Assembly: GCA_041484525.1 (NCBI GenBank) | Contig: JBGPHT010000091.1 | Span: 1-30,526 of the forward strand | Source of the DNA: JBGPHT01 sp041484525 | GTDB lineage: Bacteria > Acidobacteriota > Terriglobia > Bryobacterales > Bryobacteraceae | Direction: 5' to 3' | Length of the DNA: 30,526 nt | Notes under the pieces: model-generated | Told to the model about the DNA's origin: nothing | The model's input: the letters and a program-made list of their open reading frames with translations, nothing else | Databases searched by the model: none | In this document: positions 1 to 8,103 of the stretch, piece by piece | Layout: each line of letters opens with the position of its first letter | How positions within the stretch are numbered: the first letter of the stretch is position 1 | Position numbers and translations under genes: made by a program

Positions 1-316
1 CCACATTGCGCCCCAGCACGAGGTCTTTCGCAAGGTAAACCACGCCCATTCCGCCGCCGCCCAGCTTGCTTGAGATGCGATAGTGAGAAATGGTCCGGCC
101 TTCCGCAACGGACGGCACGCGTGTGGTCGCCGTGACCGGTAAATCGAGCAGCACCTCGGCCGCTGGCCGGTCCAGAATCTCCTTCTCTGAGTTTTGCGCC
201 AGCAGCCTCTCGACTTCGCGGCGAAGTTCGGGTTCGGTATCCGAGAGGATCCCAGGGCCTTGTTCACGCGCCGCGTTATAGAGCGCCTCGATCTGTTGCC
301 AACGATCCGTGCTCAA
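1..316 (-). CDS. Serine/threonine protein kinase, N-terminal part (runs off the left edge)
   Basis: About 105 residues are visible; the rest lies beyond base 1. The reading frame gives a leader beginning STDRWQQIEALYNAA, then about 55 variable residues, then YRISSKLGGGGMGVVYLAKD. That is the start of a Hanks-type kinase domain: the glycine-rich ATP loop (GGGGMGVVY) and the following strand. The WQQIEALY-type leader ahead of the kinase domain is common in Acidobacteriota kinases (family knowledge). No ATG is available in frame. The frame is closed by a stop about 85 bases upstream of the TTG at 316, so TTG is the probable start; a GGGAG lies directly against it, closer than ideal. The catalytic loop and any membrane or sensor domain are outside the window. 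It is divergent from the polysaccharide operon and separated from it by the IS remnant. Confidence 0.85.
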   Translation of the reverse strand, partial: MSTDRWQQIEALYNAAREQGPGILSDTEPELRREVERLLAQNSEKEILDRPAAEVLLDLPVTATTRVPSVAEGRTISHYRISSKLGGGGMGVVYLAKDLVLGRNV

Positions 317-535
317 CTCCCGATAATAGAAGCACGTTACGCGTTCTCGCAGCCGGAACCGGCGTGTTCTGACCCATTATAGTTCAGGTAACTCACAGCC
401 GGATATCATAGAACCGCCGAAGTCGATGTCCGGCCTTAGGTGGTCTATCTTCCTAATGACAGTCGGCAGCCGATCGGAGCCCGGACCACTTCATCCGTTC
501 CGCGGAACCGCCCGGAGACTGGGCCTCTTCGTTCT
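317..535. other. Intergenic stretch between kinase and IS remnant
   Basis: No convincing coding frame. It should contain the promoter of the minus-strand kinase and the distal end of the insertion sequence. After the natural orfB stop (536-538) the transposase frame has no further family-like sequence. I could not match terminal inverted repeats of the IS here with those beyond 1548, so the exact IS boundary is not resolved. Confidence 0.4.
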
Positions 536-1251
536 TCACGCAGCCTGCTGCCGACGAAGCTGTCGCTGTTTTCGCGCCGCCTCCGACTTCCGATCCCTGC
601 CGGTGTGGATCTCCTGCTGACGCCCGGCGAGCATGCGGAACGCACGCAAGCGTGTCCTTCGGCGTGATGTAGCCGACTGCACTGTTCAGGCGGACGCTGT
701 TGTAATGCTCGACGTAGCCATCCACCAGGCGCCGTGCATCTTCCAGCGACAGTGGCGTTCCCGGCCGGATGCACTCTCCCTTGAGCGACTTGTGCCACCG
801 TTCGATCTTGCCGTTCGATTGCGGGTAGTAGGGCGAAGTTCTGACGTGCGTCGTGCCCGAGATCCGAATGAATTCCTTGAAGTCTTTGGCAATAAACTGC
901 GGCCCGTTGTCGGAGATGATCCGGGGCTTCGCCTCCGGGTGAAGTTCCTTGGCGCGCTCCAAGATGACCTCGATGTCCGCCTCGGTCAGCGGGACGTTCT
1001 ACCACCTGTGCAGCATTCTGGACGGCTGCTGCCGCTCCAGAAATCGCGGGGAACCCGGCCGTTGTGCTCGTTCACCTTGCCGTAGCGCTCCCGCCAGTCG
1101 TAGAACTTGCTGGCAGTGATGTCGAGCCACTCGATGAAGCGCCCGGCGCCTATCTCGGTTTTCTCCGACCAGCGCCGGACGAAATCCACGATCTGGTCCC
1201 GCGTATCGTGCGGAACCCAGACCCCGGTTAGAGTTCCCCGATCTCTTTTCT
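536..1251 (-). pseudogene. IS3-family transposase OrfB, disrupted (rve integrase core)
   Basis: The N-terminal part is readable (TGVWVPHDTRD, then RFIEWLDITASKFYDWRERY, to VPRDFW at about 1040). The expected next ~85-95 residues, including the first catalytic Asp region, are missing. Bases 988-1036 instead hold an inverted piece: read on the plus strand they give SGTFYHLCSILDG, the strand that normally follows the first Asp. The minus frame then resumes at TEADIEVILERAKE and contains the second Asp (ISDNGPQF) and the catalytic Glu (YPQSNGKIERWHK). A 19-base insertion at 635-653 shifts the frame after TPKD; beyond it the natural C-terminus (MLAGRQQEIH ... RRQQAA, stop at 536-538) is still present. 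The DDE triad is therefore incomplete and the gene is dead. Confidence 0.85.
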
Positions 1252-1548
1252 TAGCGCGACGTGCTCCGCCATCAACTCGGCCAGAACCTCGTCCTTGGTC
1301 TGAATCTTCTTGTCCAGGTAGGCGATCCGCTCCTGCTCGGCGGAGTGGTTGGGCCCGGCTTTCGGCTGAAACGTAGCCGCGCCGTTCTCGAAGAACTCCT
1401 TCTGCCAGCGGTAGAAGACCGTGGGCTGGAGTCCCTGTCTGTCACACAGTTCCGAGATCGGCACCCGCTCCAGCAGATGCCGCCTCAGGATGCCAACTTT
1501 CTCTTCCGGCGTGTAGTGCTTCCGTTGCTCTTCATGCGTTCGCTCCAT
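1228..1548 (-). CDS. IS3-family transposase OrfA (HTH domain)
   Basis: A 106-residue protein starting MERTHEEQRKHYTPEEK. A helix-turn-helix follows (ISELCDRQGLQPTVFYRWQ, about residues 29-47), then a coiled-coil-like C-terminus ending LRKEIGEL. This is the DNA-binding first protein of IS3-group elements, which recognises the element ends and is joined to OrfB by -1 frameshifting. I chose the ATG at 1548; an upstream in-frame ATG at 1608 would add 20 residues without family character. The reading frame looks intact even though its partner is destroyed, so it could still make a truncated repressor-like product; whether it is expressed is unknown. Confidence 0.8.
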   Translation of the reverse strand: MERTHEEQRKHYTPEEKVGILRRHLLERVPISELCDRQGLQPTVFYRWQKEFFENGAATFQPKAGPNHSAEQERIAYLDKKIQTKDEVLAELMAEHVALRKEIGEL

Positions 1549-1901
1549 TATCTTAACGAGGGAACGCTTTCTCCATTTCCAACTGAACCGGAACAGTGTG
1601 CTGAACACGAGATCCAGGATATTAGGGGAAGTGAAGGACGCCGGAATATCCGGCCTCGCCCAAAGGCGGGCCTACACTGCCACTCCATAAACACGGATAT
1701 GACCTTCGCCACTCGTGAGCCTCCGGAGGCGCGAATGGTAGTCGGCGCTACGCACACGGGCAACATCCGGGTTCCCCACACCCATAAAGTTTCGATGGCT
1801 GGAGGCCGATCAAACAAGAGTATATGTTTGGTCGCCGCGCCTTCATTCCTAGCCCGTGTTTATGATGCCTGCCAATCCAGTCCCAACGGAGCGTCGGTAA
1901 G
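1549..1901. other. Intergenic leader region of the polysaccharide operon
   Basis: About 350 bases without a convincing gene. It separates the IS remnant from the first methyltransferase and should hold the operon promoter. I see no good -35/-10 pair. It contains two adjacent inverted repeats (1641-1653 and 1652-1672) and a weak stem, CAAAC at 1815-1819 with GTTTG at 1830-1834. The long plus-strand frame crossing this region has no family-like content. Confidence 0.4.
1641..1672. repeat. Two adjacent small inverted repeats
   Basis: CCGGAATATCCGG (1641-1653) has perfect 5-base arms. It is followed at once by GGCCTCGCC-CAAA-GGCGGGCC (1652-1672), an 8-bp GC stem with one bulged T and a CAAA loop. 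There is no T-tract, so an intrinsic terminator is unlikely. This could be a protein site, a REP-like scrap or a leader hairpin. Confidence 0.35.
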
Positions 1902-2579
1902 ATGGCCAAGACAATCAGGAACCTGCTCGTCCACGCCCACACGGAACGGGAATTGCGGCGATGCGCGCGGCAGTATGCCAGCGGCCGGATGATCGACATC
2001 GGATGCGGAAGCAAACCCTACGCCGGGATGTTCGCGCCGTTTGTCACCGAGCACATCGGACTCGACCATGTGTCGACGCAGCATGAAAAATCCCACGTGG
2101 ACTTGTGGGGCACAGCGTATGAGATTCCGTGCGACGACGCTCACTTCGACTGCGCTCTATGCACCAGCGTTCTTACGAATCTCGAGGAGCCCGAGGCCGC
2201 GTTGCGAGAATGCCTCCGCGTCCTGAGGCCGGGTGGCATCGCTATCTTTACAACCGGCTTCTTGTGGCACGTTAACGAGGCGCCGCGCGACTTCTATCGA
2301 TTTACGCGGTACGGCCTTTCTCACCTCTTTCAGAAAGCGGGCTTTGAAGTCGATGAGATCAAGGCGCTCTGCGGGTTCTGGGCTACGTTCGGGCAATTGC
2401 TGAACTACAATCTTTACCGGCTGAATCGCGGTCCCGTCCGGTGGTTGCACCTGCTCGACCCAATCGGCCTTGTACTCCAAGGGCTCGCATACGGCATGGA
2501 CGCGCTCGACCGGACTGAGGCGTCGACCAGTAGTTACTCGGTTATTGCTCGTAAGCCGGGAGCAACTTACAAGTTATGA
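1902..2579 (+). CDS. SAM-dependent methyltransferase (class I)
   Basis: 225 residues. The AdoMet-binding motif I is clear (MIDIGCGSKP, Asp32-Gly36), followed by a short class I fold: GLDHVS at the end of strand 2, HFDCALCTSVLTNLEEPEAAL (motif II region) and the post-motif VLRPGGIAIFTTGF. The C-terminal half (HVNEAPRDFYRFTRYGL) matches a set of methyltransferases often found in polysaccharide clusters. The acceptor is probably a sugar or lipid-linked glycan, but nothing in the sequence fixes it. It is the first gene of the long plus-strand run, and its stop overlaps the next start (TTATGA at 2575-2579), so the two are translationally coupled. The ribosome site (GGTAAG) is weak. Confidence 0.85.
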   Translation: MAKTIRNLLVHAHTERELRRCARQYASGRMIDIGCGSKPYAGMFAPFVTEHIGLDHVSTQHEKSHVDLWGTAYEIPCDDAHFDCALCTSVLTNLEEPEAALRECLRVLRPGGIAIFTTGFLWHVNEAPRDFYRFTRYGLSHLFQKAGFEVDEIKALCGFWATFGQLLNYNLYRLNRGPVRWLHLLDPIGLVLQGLAYGMDALDRTEASTSSYSVIARKPGATYKL

Positions 2580-3394
2580 CGACATCTATTCAGGCAGTTC
2601 CCGAATGGGCCCTGGATGTCCTCCATCCCGGCTATGCGGAGATTGATGGCATTCTTAGCTACGGACCGGAGTGCGCCGGCAGCTATATGGCTGGCCAAGA
2701 CTGGCCCGACGTGACGGATGCCTCCCCCGTGCCACGATTGCGTTCGCCGTGCCTCGCCGAATTTGGACCGTTAGTCCAGGAACTCTCGAGGCGCGGAGAG
2801 CCGCCAACAGTGCTTTCGGTCTGCGACGGCGGCGGTCATCCATCCGCGATTCTGGCGTCGGAATACCCGGATCTGCGAATTATCAGCATCGATCTGTCCC
2901 TCGACGCGCTACGATTCTTCGCGCCGAAAATGCACCGGTATTTCGGGCTGGCTCCGAACCGGATTGTGCGCGTTCAAAGCTCGGCGCTGCACCTGCCAAT
3001 CGAAGAACACTCGATTGATGCAGTAGTCGGCGTGGGCGCGATTCATCACTTGCAATTGCTTCATACTTTCTTCCGCGAGTGCGCCAGGGTGTTGCGTCCG
3101 AACGGCTTGGTCCACTTCACGGGGGAACGGCTCTGGACGGGCGTAGAGCCGGATGACACCGATGAGAGCGATATCACACGAACCGCACGGCAGTACCATC
3201 GGGCGCTTGAGTCCAACGGCTTTTCATCCTCTGTCGGAACCGGCGACGGCGAGTTGAATACCTATGCCCGCCGTTATCGGTTGCCGGCTGCCAGTTGGCG
3301 CTTGGCGCGTCGCGCCATACCGCGTCTGAGAGCGTTGGCAGGGCGATGCGCGACCGTAACCGTCGCCGGGCGCCTCAAATCAAGCGGCCTTTGA
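2576..3394 (+). CDS. SAM-dependent methyltransferase (second of the pair)
   Basis: 272 residues. A class I methyltransferase core lies at residues 79-180: a motif I variant VLSVCDGGGHPSAIL, the acidic end of strand 2 at SIDLS (Asp106), the DAVVGVGAIHHL motif II region and VLRPNGLVHFTGE. About 75 residues precede the core, longer than in simple Methyltransf_11 proteins, and may help bind substrate. Motif I reads D-G-G-G rather than the usual G-x-G-x-G, but the spacing is kept. It overlaps the preceding methyltransferase by 4 bases. A role in O- or C-methylation of a sugar in the polysaccharide is inferred from position only. Confidence 0.8.
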   Translation: MTTSIQAVPEWALDVLHPGYAEIDGILSYGPECAGSYMAGQDWPDVTDASPVPRLRSPCLAEFGPLVQELSRRGEPPTVLSVCDGGGHPSAILASEYPDLRIISIDLSLDALRFFAPKMHRYFGLAPNRIVRVQSSALHLPIEEHSIDAVVGVGAIHHLQLLHTFFRECARVLRPNGLVHFTGERLWTGVEPDDTDESDITRTARQYHRALESNGFSSSVGTGDGELNTYARRYRLPAASWRLARRAIPRLRALAGRCATVTVAGRLKSSGL

Positions 3395-3528
3395 CCCTAC
3401 AGTTTCCGAGGCCAGAGTCCGATCAAGTGATTGTATCGGCGGTCCATCGGAGAGCTATCGTGCCGGCCACCTGCGCCAAATCCTCGCGACTTCCCGGGTC
3501 ACCCATAACAGCGGTGATCCAGCAGATC

Positions 3529-4785
3529 ATGCGGGCAGACCGGAGTTTTGCGTCGGCCGTCACCTCGACGCTCATGACTCAAGCGGGCACTCTCATTTTG
3601 GCGTTGATTACAGACGTCCTGATCACTCGCGGCATGGGGCCGGAGGTACGCGGATTGTACGCACTCGCAGTCCTGACGGCGAGCCTCTCCGTGCAGGCGC
3701 TGGACTGCGGCCTTTCGTCGGCCACCACCTACTTCGTGGCCCGGCAACCGGAATGCACCGCATCCATCCTTGGCAACCATGTGGTGTTTAGCTTCGCGTC
3801 ACTGGTTCCCGCGGCCATCGCCGTAGCCATGCTGCATCGTACCGGCCCGGGTACTGCCAGGTTATTGGGTGTAGGCGATCCGCTAACGATGTGGGCGATT
3901 GCCGCGCTCGTCGGATTGAGCATGGCTTACAACTATACGGTTGCGGTTCTGTTGGGGCAACAGTCCATTCATTTCGTCAATCGGATGGCCATGCTCCATA
4001 TGGGGGTCTTCTTCCTGGGCACGGGTTGCATCGCGGCGGCAACGCGCCCGACCGTCGGTGCGATTCTGCTGGCGATGTCGCTGGGCAGACTGGTAGCGCT
4101 CGCCTATGGCTTGCAAGAGATCCTCTGGCCGGCGCGCCTGACCGCTAGCTGGCCGGTGTTTGTCCGTTCTTACCGCTATGCCGTCAAGGCGTATGCTGCC
4201 CAACTCACCACTCTCGTAGCATATCGGGCGGACCAGTTCATTGTCGCTGGGTTGGCCGGAACCACGGAACTTGGATTCTACGCAGTCGCGGCGTCGGTGA
4301 CGGAGCGTCTCAACATTCTGCCCAACGCTGTTGCGATGGTACTGATGCCTAGCGTAGCGTCCGCCGGGCAGACGCCTGAGGTGGTGAAGCGCACCGGGCG
4401 CATACTTCGGGGAACGTTGCTGTGCGCGCTCGGTTTCTGCGGCATGCTTGGCATTTCCTGTCCGTTTCTGATTCCATTCATCTACGGTCCCGCATACTCC
4501 CGAGCCGTCCTCCCGATTCTTCTTCTGCTCCCCGGCGCCGTGGGATTGGCGGCAGCTAAATTAGCTTCCTCCCATCTCATGGGTGACGGCGAAGTGAAGT
4601 TCGCGATGATGATCTCGATCGCGACGGCCGCAGTTACGGCGCTTCTAGACTTGGGGCTGATTCCTTCGCTCGGGATCGCAGGGGCCGCGGCGGCGTCGAG
4701 CGCCGGATATTGCCTTGCAGGAACACTCCATGTTCTGAAGCTCTTTAGCCGAGGCGGCTTCGTCAGGACGGCAGTCAACCTATGA
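3529..4785 (+). CDS. Polysaccharide flippase, Wzx/MATE-like membrane protein
   Basis: About 418 residues and very hydrophobic, with roughly 12 predicted transmembrane stretches (for example TQAGTLILALITDVLITRG, AIAALVGLSMAYNYTVAV, GTLLCALGFCGMLGI). Its features match the polysaccharide biosynthesis/Wzx branch of the MOP superfamily: the N-terminal GxxxRGLYAL segment (MGPEVRGLYALAV) and an RADQFIVAG motif in the seventh helix region. It would flip the lipid-linked repeat unit across the inner membrane. The frame is open from 3295, but the hydrophobic family-like part begins just after the ATG at 3529. A GTG at 3514 is an alternative start, and the ATG at 3295 would overlap the upstream gene by 100 bases. 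The stop overlaps the next start by 4 bases (ATGA). Confidence 0.8.
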   Translation: MRADRSFASAVTSTLMTQAGTLILALITDVLITRGMGPEVRGLYALAVLTASLSVQALDCGLSSATTYFVARQPECTASILGNHVVFSFASLVPAAIAVAMLHRTGPGTARLLGVGDPLTMWAIAALVGLSMAYNYTVAVLLGQQSIHFVNRMAMLHMGVFFLGTGCIAAATRPTVGAILLAMSLGRLVALAYGLQEILWPARLTASWPVFVRSYRYAVKAYAAQLTTLVAYRADQFIVAGLAGTTELGFYAVAASVTERLNILPNAVAMVLMPSVASAGQTPEVVKRTGRILRGTLLCALGFCGMLGISCPFLIPFIYGPAYSRAVLPILLLLPGAVGLAAAKLASSHLMGDGEVKFAMMISIATAAVTALLDLGLIPSLGIAGAAAASSAGYCLAGTLHVLKLFSRGGFVRTAVNL

Positions 4786-5963
4786 CTCTGCTGCTTGTCG
4801 CCAAACTGAACTTTAACCCGCAAGTGCTGCGCTGGCTCGATCGGCTGCAGGATCTGGGGGTCCACGTGGTGTGCCTGCACATCGGCAACGCCCGGGAGTT
4901 GGCGCCCATTCGCTCGCGTGTCCATTCTCGCGTCCACTATCTCTTCGTGGATGCAGGCGGAGGCGCCGGGATCCGGTCCATCTACAGGCTCTTTTCCGTT
5001 TACCGCCATGTGCTCCGGACAGAGCAGCCTGACGCTGTCTGGGTATTGTGTTTGTGGACGCTGCTGGTCCCCCTGATTTGGGCGCTGCGGGGCCGGAAAA
5101 TCCCGCTCATCCTGACTGCTTGCGGCAGTGACGTCAACACCGGCGCCCGAAGCTGGCGGAACCGCATTCTGTTTCGGTACGTGCTATCGAGAGCGGCATT
5201 GGTATGCACGACGACGTGCGAGATGATGGCGCGCCTCAAGGAAATCGCGGCGATCCACCCGGGCCGGGCACTGACCCTCTACTGGGGAATCGATACCGCG
5301 GCGTTTTTCCCAGCCGGCGACGCGGAGCGGATAACGCTACGCAGAAAATGGGGCGTCGGGACCGGGTCTCCCGCGATCTATATGGGCCGTATCCTGCGTC
5401 CCATCGCCTATTATCGAGAGGCCCTGGCGGCCATCTCGACCGTGATCAAGTCGAACGGGCTCCGAGATCTGAAGCTCGTGTTCGTCAACTGGGCGTCCGA
5501 CGCCGGCATCGTCCGCGAAGTCCGCGAACTTATCGACGCTCTCGGATTGTGCGGCCAGGTTATTTTTATCGATCGGGAACTGGACGCGCAGGAGCTACGC
5601 GAAGTGTATGCCATCGCGGACATCACGCTGAACCTGCTGCGGCAGGATCAGTTGGGCTCGACTATTTTCGAAGCTCTGGCGGTTGGCAGCTTGCTAGTGA
5701 CCACCGATCTGCCGCAATACCAGCGGGTCGCTGCGGAAGGAGCCAGGTTTTGGTTCGTTCGCACCAGTCATGTGGAAACGGATCTGGCGCGCACTCTGGA
5801 GGAACTGATCCAGAACCTTCCCCAAGCCAAGCGCAGAGCCATCTTGCCTAACCAGGAAATGGTAAGGGCGGAATACCGGTTCGACAAGAACAGCCTGGCA
5901 TTTGTGGCTGCCATCCGAAAGGTCATACAAGTCGTGCAAGAGGTCCCTCAGGTCTTATCATGA
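4782..5963 (+). CDS. Glycosyltransferase, GT4/GT-B type
   Basis: 393 residues with a GT-B shape: an N-terminal acceptor domain (to about residue 190), then a C-terminal nucleotide-sugar domain. The latter includes the AIYMGRILRPIAYY segment in place of the usual GR-x-x-x-x-KG, and the diagnostic D-x7-E pair in RQDQLGSTIFEALAVG. The usual Lys of the phosphate-binding segment is not obvious, so it is a divergent member. TACGSDVN at about residue 112-119 is the conserved G-S-D loop of many GT4 enzymes. It would add one sugar to the lipid-linked repeat unit on the cytoplasmic side. It overlaps both neighbours by 4 bases. Donor and linkage cannot be told from sequence. Confidence 0.8.
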   Translation: MTLLLVAKLNFNPQVLRWLDRLQDLGVHVVCLHIGNARELAPIRSRVHSRVHYLFVDAGGGAGIRSIYRLFSVYRHVLRTEQPDAVWVLCLWTLLVPLIWALRGRKIPLILTACGSDVNTGARSWRNRILFRYVLSRAALVCTTTCEMMARLKEIAAIHPGRALTLYWGIDTAAFFPAGDAERITLRRKWGVGTGSPAIYMGRILRPIAYYREALAAISTVIKSNGLRDLKLVFVNWASDAGIVREVRELIDALGLCGQVIFIDRELDAQELREVYAIADITLNLLRQDQLGSTIFEALAVGSLLVTTDLPQYQRVAAEGARFWFVRTSHVETDLARTLEELIQNLPQAKRRAILPNQEMVRAEYRFDKNSLAFVAAIRKVIQVVQEVPQVLS

Positions 5964-7438
5964 TTACCCTTGTCGTACAGATGATCGCCGCGGTTTTAGG
6001 ATTGATGGTGTTGGGCGCACTAGCCCAAGCGGCTTCCAAACGGCCGCTCGCCGGCTTCCTGGCCTTGGAAGCCGGTTTCGTCGTCATTCAGTTTCTTCTG
6101 GAAAGCGTCTTCGCGGACCAGCCGCTGGCAACTATGGCGAAAGAGGTGCTAACGGCCGCGTTTCTGGTGCCGACACTCCTCCTGTCCTTGGGAACCCCTG
6201 ACCAGCCGCGGCTCCAGATTCGCGGTTTCGTCCTGGTAGCGCTTGGTGCCATAGGGTGTGCCGTGGGCGCCGCGGTTCTAGCGTCCGACGCGACAAGGGC
6301 TGTGGCGGCGCTCCGCTTCTTTGCGTTCTATCCGGCCCTGATGTTCGGGGCAATTGCCATGCGACACCAGGTAGGGAAGGATCCGTCCAGCCTGGCCGGC
6401 TTCTTCCGTTGGTTTCTGGTGCTAGGTGTGGTGGTCTCGACATTCGGCCTGCTGTCCTATCAATTTGGAGCGGCGGTCGATCCGCGATGGGAAACAGCGG
6501 CGGAGAACATGAGAGACGTGACTCAACGGAGTGGAATCGCGGTCAATGCCGTGGTCTCAACCTTGGGAAACCGCTCGAACATGGGTGCGTTCGCCGTCCT
6601 GCTATTGCTCATGGCGGCGGCGACCAGACACGTTTCCTTCCGTAAACACGGGCACGTAGCTGCTGCAGCTTCGGCCGTAGTCGGTCTCGCCTTGGCGCTG
6701 ACATTCAGCCGAACAGCGTATGTGGGCCTTGCTGTTGGTGGATTGGCTCTCTTTGTTGCCGAGAAGCGCCCGAACATCAAGATCCTGGTCACCGTGATCG
6801 TGCTCGGGGCCTTAATCATTCCGCTGGTCGACGCCGTATCGCCGGGTTCTCTCGAGGCTGCGCTCGGAACCATGGGCGATTCGACCATATCCGGACGTTC
6901 GGCCGTCTGGCATGAAGTAGCCTCCAACCTTTCCGACTATCCATTCGGCGTCGGTTTGGGAGTGTATGGCAACGCGCTGAAAGGATTTGGCCAGGACGCA
7001 AGATCCGGGGGGCTTGGGGCGGTCGACAATTCGTTTCTACTGATTTTGGTGGAGCAAGGCATCCATGGCGCGGCGTTTTGGGCCGTGGTGTTCCTGGCGA
7101 TCGGTGTTCGGGCATTTCGCAACTTAAGGGCTGCCCGGAGTATGCTCGGCGTCTCCATGGCACGAATGGTGTGGGCCTGGTATTGGGCATTCCTCGCCAT
7201 GAGCGTAACCATCGACTGGTTCCACGCTCTTCCCGTCATCTGCCCACTCTGGTTCTTTTTTGGACTTCAATTCGCGCTGCCGGCACTGGAGCGAACTTGG
7301 GAGAGCAATGCGCTTGCCTATCAGAGCTACGCTGCAGCCAATCAGGCGCGCAGCCTTGCGGATCGTATCAACCAGTCTCTCGGGCTATGCCCGTTTGAAA
7401 CCGCGAGGAGCGGCTACGGTCGTGTTGATGTACCATAA
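5960..7438 (+). CDS. O-antigen ligase/polymerase-type membrane protein (Wzy/WaaL-like)
   Basis: 492 residues with about ten to eleven membrane helices, an LALTFSRTAYVGLAVGG segment and a long periplasmic loop containing SGRSAVWHEVASNL and GVGLGVYGN. This pattern (SRT in a helix, then the SGR...W and H/N-rich large loop with DNSFLLILVEQG) is that of the O-antigen ligase/polymerase superfamily (Wzy_C/PF04932 type). With a flippase in the same operon, the simplest reading is polymerase of the flipped repeat units; a ligase role is also possible and cannot be separated by eye. It overlaps the upstream gene by 4 bases, and its last 131 bases overlap the deacetylase start chosen here. Confidence 0.8.
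   Translation: MITLVVQMIAAVLGLMVLGALAQAASKRPLAGFLALEAGFVVIQFLLESVFADQPLATMAKEVLTAAFLVPTLLLSLGTPDQPRLQIRGFVLVALGAIGCAVGAAVLASDATRAVAALRFFAFYPALMFGAIAMRHQVGKDPSSLAGFFRWFLVLGVVVSTFGLLSYQFGAAVDPRWETAAENMRDVTQRSGIAVNAVVSTLGNRSNMGAFAVLLLLMAAATRHVSFRKHGHVAAAASAVVGLALALTFSRTAYVGLAVGGLALFVAEKRPNIKILVTVIVLGALIIPLVDAVSPGSLEAALGTMGDSTISGRSAVWHEVASNLSDYPFGVGLGVYGNALKGFGQDARSGGLGAVDNSFLLILVEQGIHGAAFWAVVFLAIGVRAFRNLRAARSMLGVSMARMVWAWYWAFLAMSVTIDWFHALPVICPLWFFFGLQFALPALERTWESNALAYQSYAAANQARSLADRINQSLGLCPFETARSGYGRVDVP
7299..7303 (+). promoter_or_regulatory. Ribosome binding site deciding the deacetylase start
   Basis: GGGAG at 7299-7303 sits 4 bases before the ATG at 7308, inside the coding region of the upstream membrane protein. 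The later ATG at 7428 has no such site and would cut into the first strand of the NodB fold. The earlier ATG at 7260 also lacks one. Confidence 0.5.
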
Positions 7439-8096
7439 CGTCGGCTACGAGCCGGCGGATCGCGGCACGATCCTGCCCTCCGAGCTGGCCTCGCAGTGGC
7501 GTTCCTTGCAGCAGTTGGGCTATGTGAACGTCAGCATGGACCAGATCCGCCGCCAGCTTGCGGCCGGGGCCTTGCCCGAGGGCAGGACTTTCGCCATCAC
7601 CTTCGACGATGGACGCCACGGTGTGTACGAACACGGGCTGCCCTTGCTACAGTCTTTCGGCTTCTCCGCCATCGTGTACTTGGTGTCCGGGCTGATCGGG
7701 ACGACGCGCTGCTTCAGCGGGCTGGATCTCACCTATATGTCTCTCGATCAGATCCGAATGTGGGCCGCCGCGGGGCAGTCTGTAGGAAGCCATACCCTAA
7801 CCCATCAACACCTGCCGAGCCTTGGCGAGCCTGAACTCAGGCAAGAGATTGTCGATTCAGCCCGGACCCTGGAGAGTCAATTCGAGATGGCGGGTGGCGC
7901 ATCGCACTTCGCATACCCGTATGGCGAATACGACCAGAAAGTGGAAGAGGCTGCCGCGGCTTGCCACGTTACGGCGGTTACCGTCGAACAAAGCGCAGTG
8001 CTCCCGACTTCGCGGCTTATGGCAATACCCAGGGTAGATCCCGGCCGCCGTCGTGACGAGATGATCCTTCGCTTCGCCAACTTAGACCTGCTCTAG
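7308..8096 (+). CDS. Polysaccharide deacetylase (NodB homology domain)
   Basis: 262 residues. The NodB motifs are all present: the first strand TVVLMYHNVG (38-46), motif 1 TFDDG (98-102, catalytic base and metal Asp), motif 2 SHTLTHQHL with the metal His pair at 162 and 166, and motif 3 FAYPYGEYD (201-209). The enzyme removes N- or O-acetyl groups from amino-sugar polymers, using a metal held by Asp-His-His. About 36 basic and hydrophobic residues precede the domain and may act as a membrane anchor or uncleaved signal, which would put the domain outside the cytoplasm. The start at 7308 gives an unusually long overlap (131 bases) with the polymerase gene. It probably trims the product of this operon. 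Confidence 0.85.
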   Translation: MRLPIRATLQPIRRAALRIVSTSLSGYARLKPRGAATVVLMYHNVGYEPADRGTILPSELASQWRSLQQLGYVNVSMDQIRRQLAAGALPEGRTFAITFDDGRHGVYEHGLPLLQSFGFSAIVYLVSGLIGTTRCFSGLDLTYMSLDQIRMWAAAGQSVGSHTLTHQHLPSLGEPELRQEIVDSARTLESQFEMAGGASHFAYPYGEYDQKVEEAAAACHVTAVTVEQSAVLPTSRLMAIPRVDPGRRRDEMILRFANLDLL

Positions 8097-8103
8097 CCGA
8101 CTT

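Larger units (their letters stand above)
536..1548 (-). mobile_element. Decayed IS3-family insertion sequence (orfA plus broken orfB)
   Basis: Two consecutive minus-strand reading phases encode an IS3-type transposase pair: an HTH protein (orfA, 1228-1548) and a DDE integrase-core protein (orfB, 536-1251). orfB lies in the -1 phase relative to orfA across an A-rich stretch (the complement of CTCTTTTCTT at 1243-1252), as expected for programmed -1 frameshifting in this family. The coordinates cover the coding span only; the inverted repeats could not be identified. orfB carries several disabling lesions (see its entry), so the element is immobile on its own. Confidence 0.85.

Noticed and set aside
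1748..1800. ACGCACACGGGCAAC... CGGGTTCC in the operon leader recalls the start of a c-di-GMP-I (GEMM) riboswitch, attractive before an exopolysaccharide operon.
   Set aside because: The second conserved block (GACGCAAAGCC) and the paired P2 arms are not found at the right distance, so the match is only partial. A covariance search with the GEMM model would settle it.
1261..1992. Long plus-strand frame of 243 codons across the IS remnant and leader.
   Set aside because: It runs antisense to a clear transposase gene and has no family-like sequence; the GC-rich complement explains its length.
3295..3528. Upstream extension of the flippase frame to the ATG at 3295.
   Set aside because: It overlaps the methyltransferase gene by 100 bases and the added residues are Arg/Pro-rich without membrane character; the family-like part starts at about 3529.
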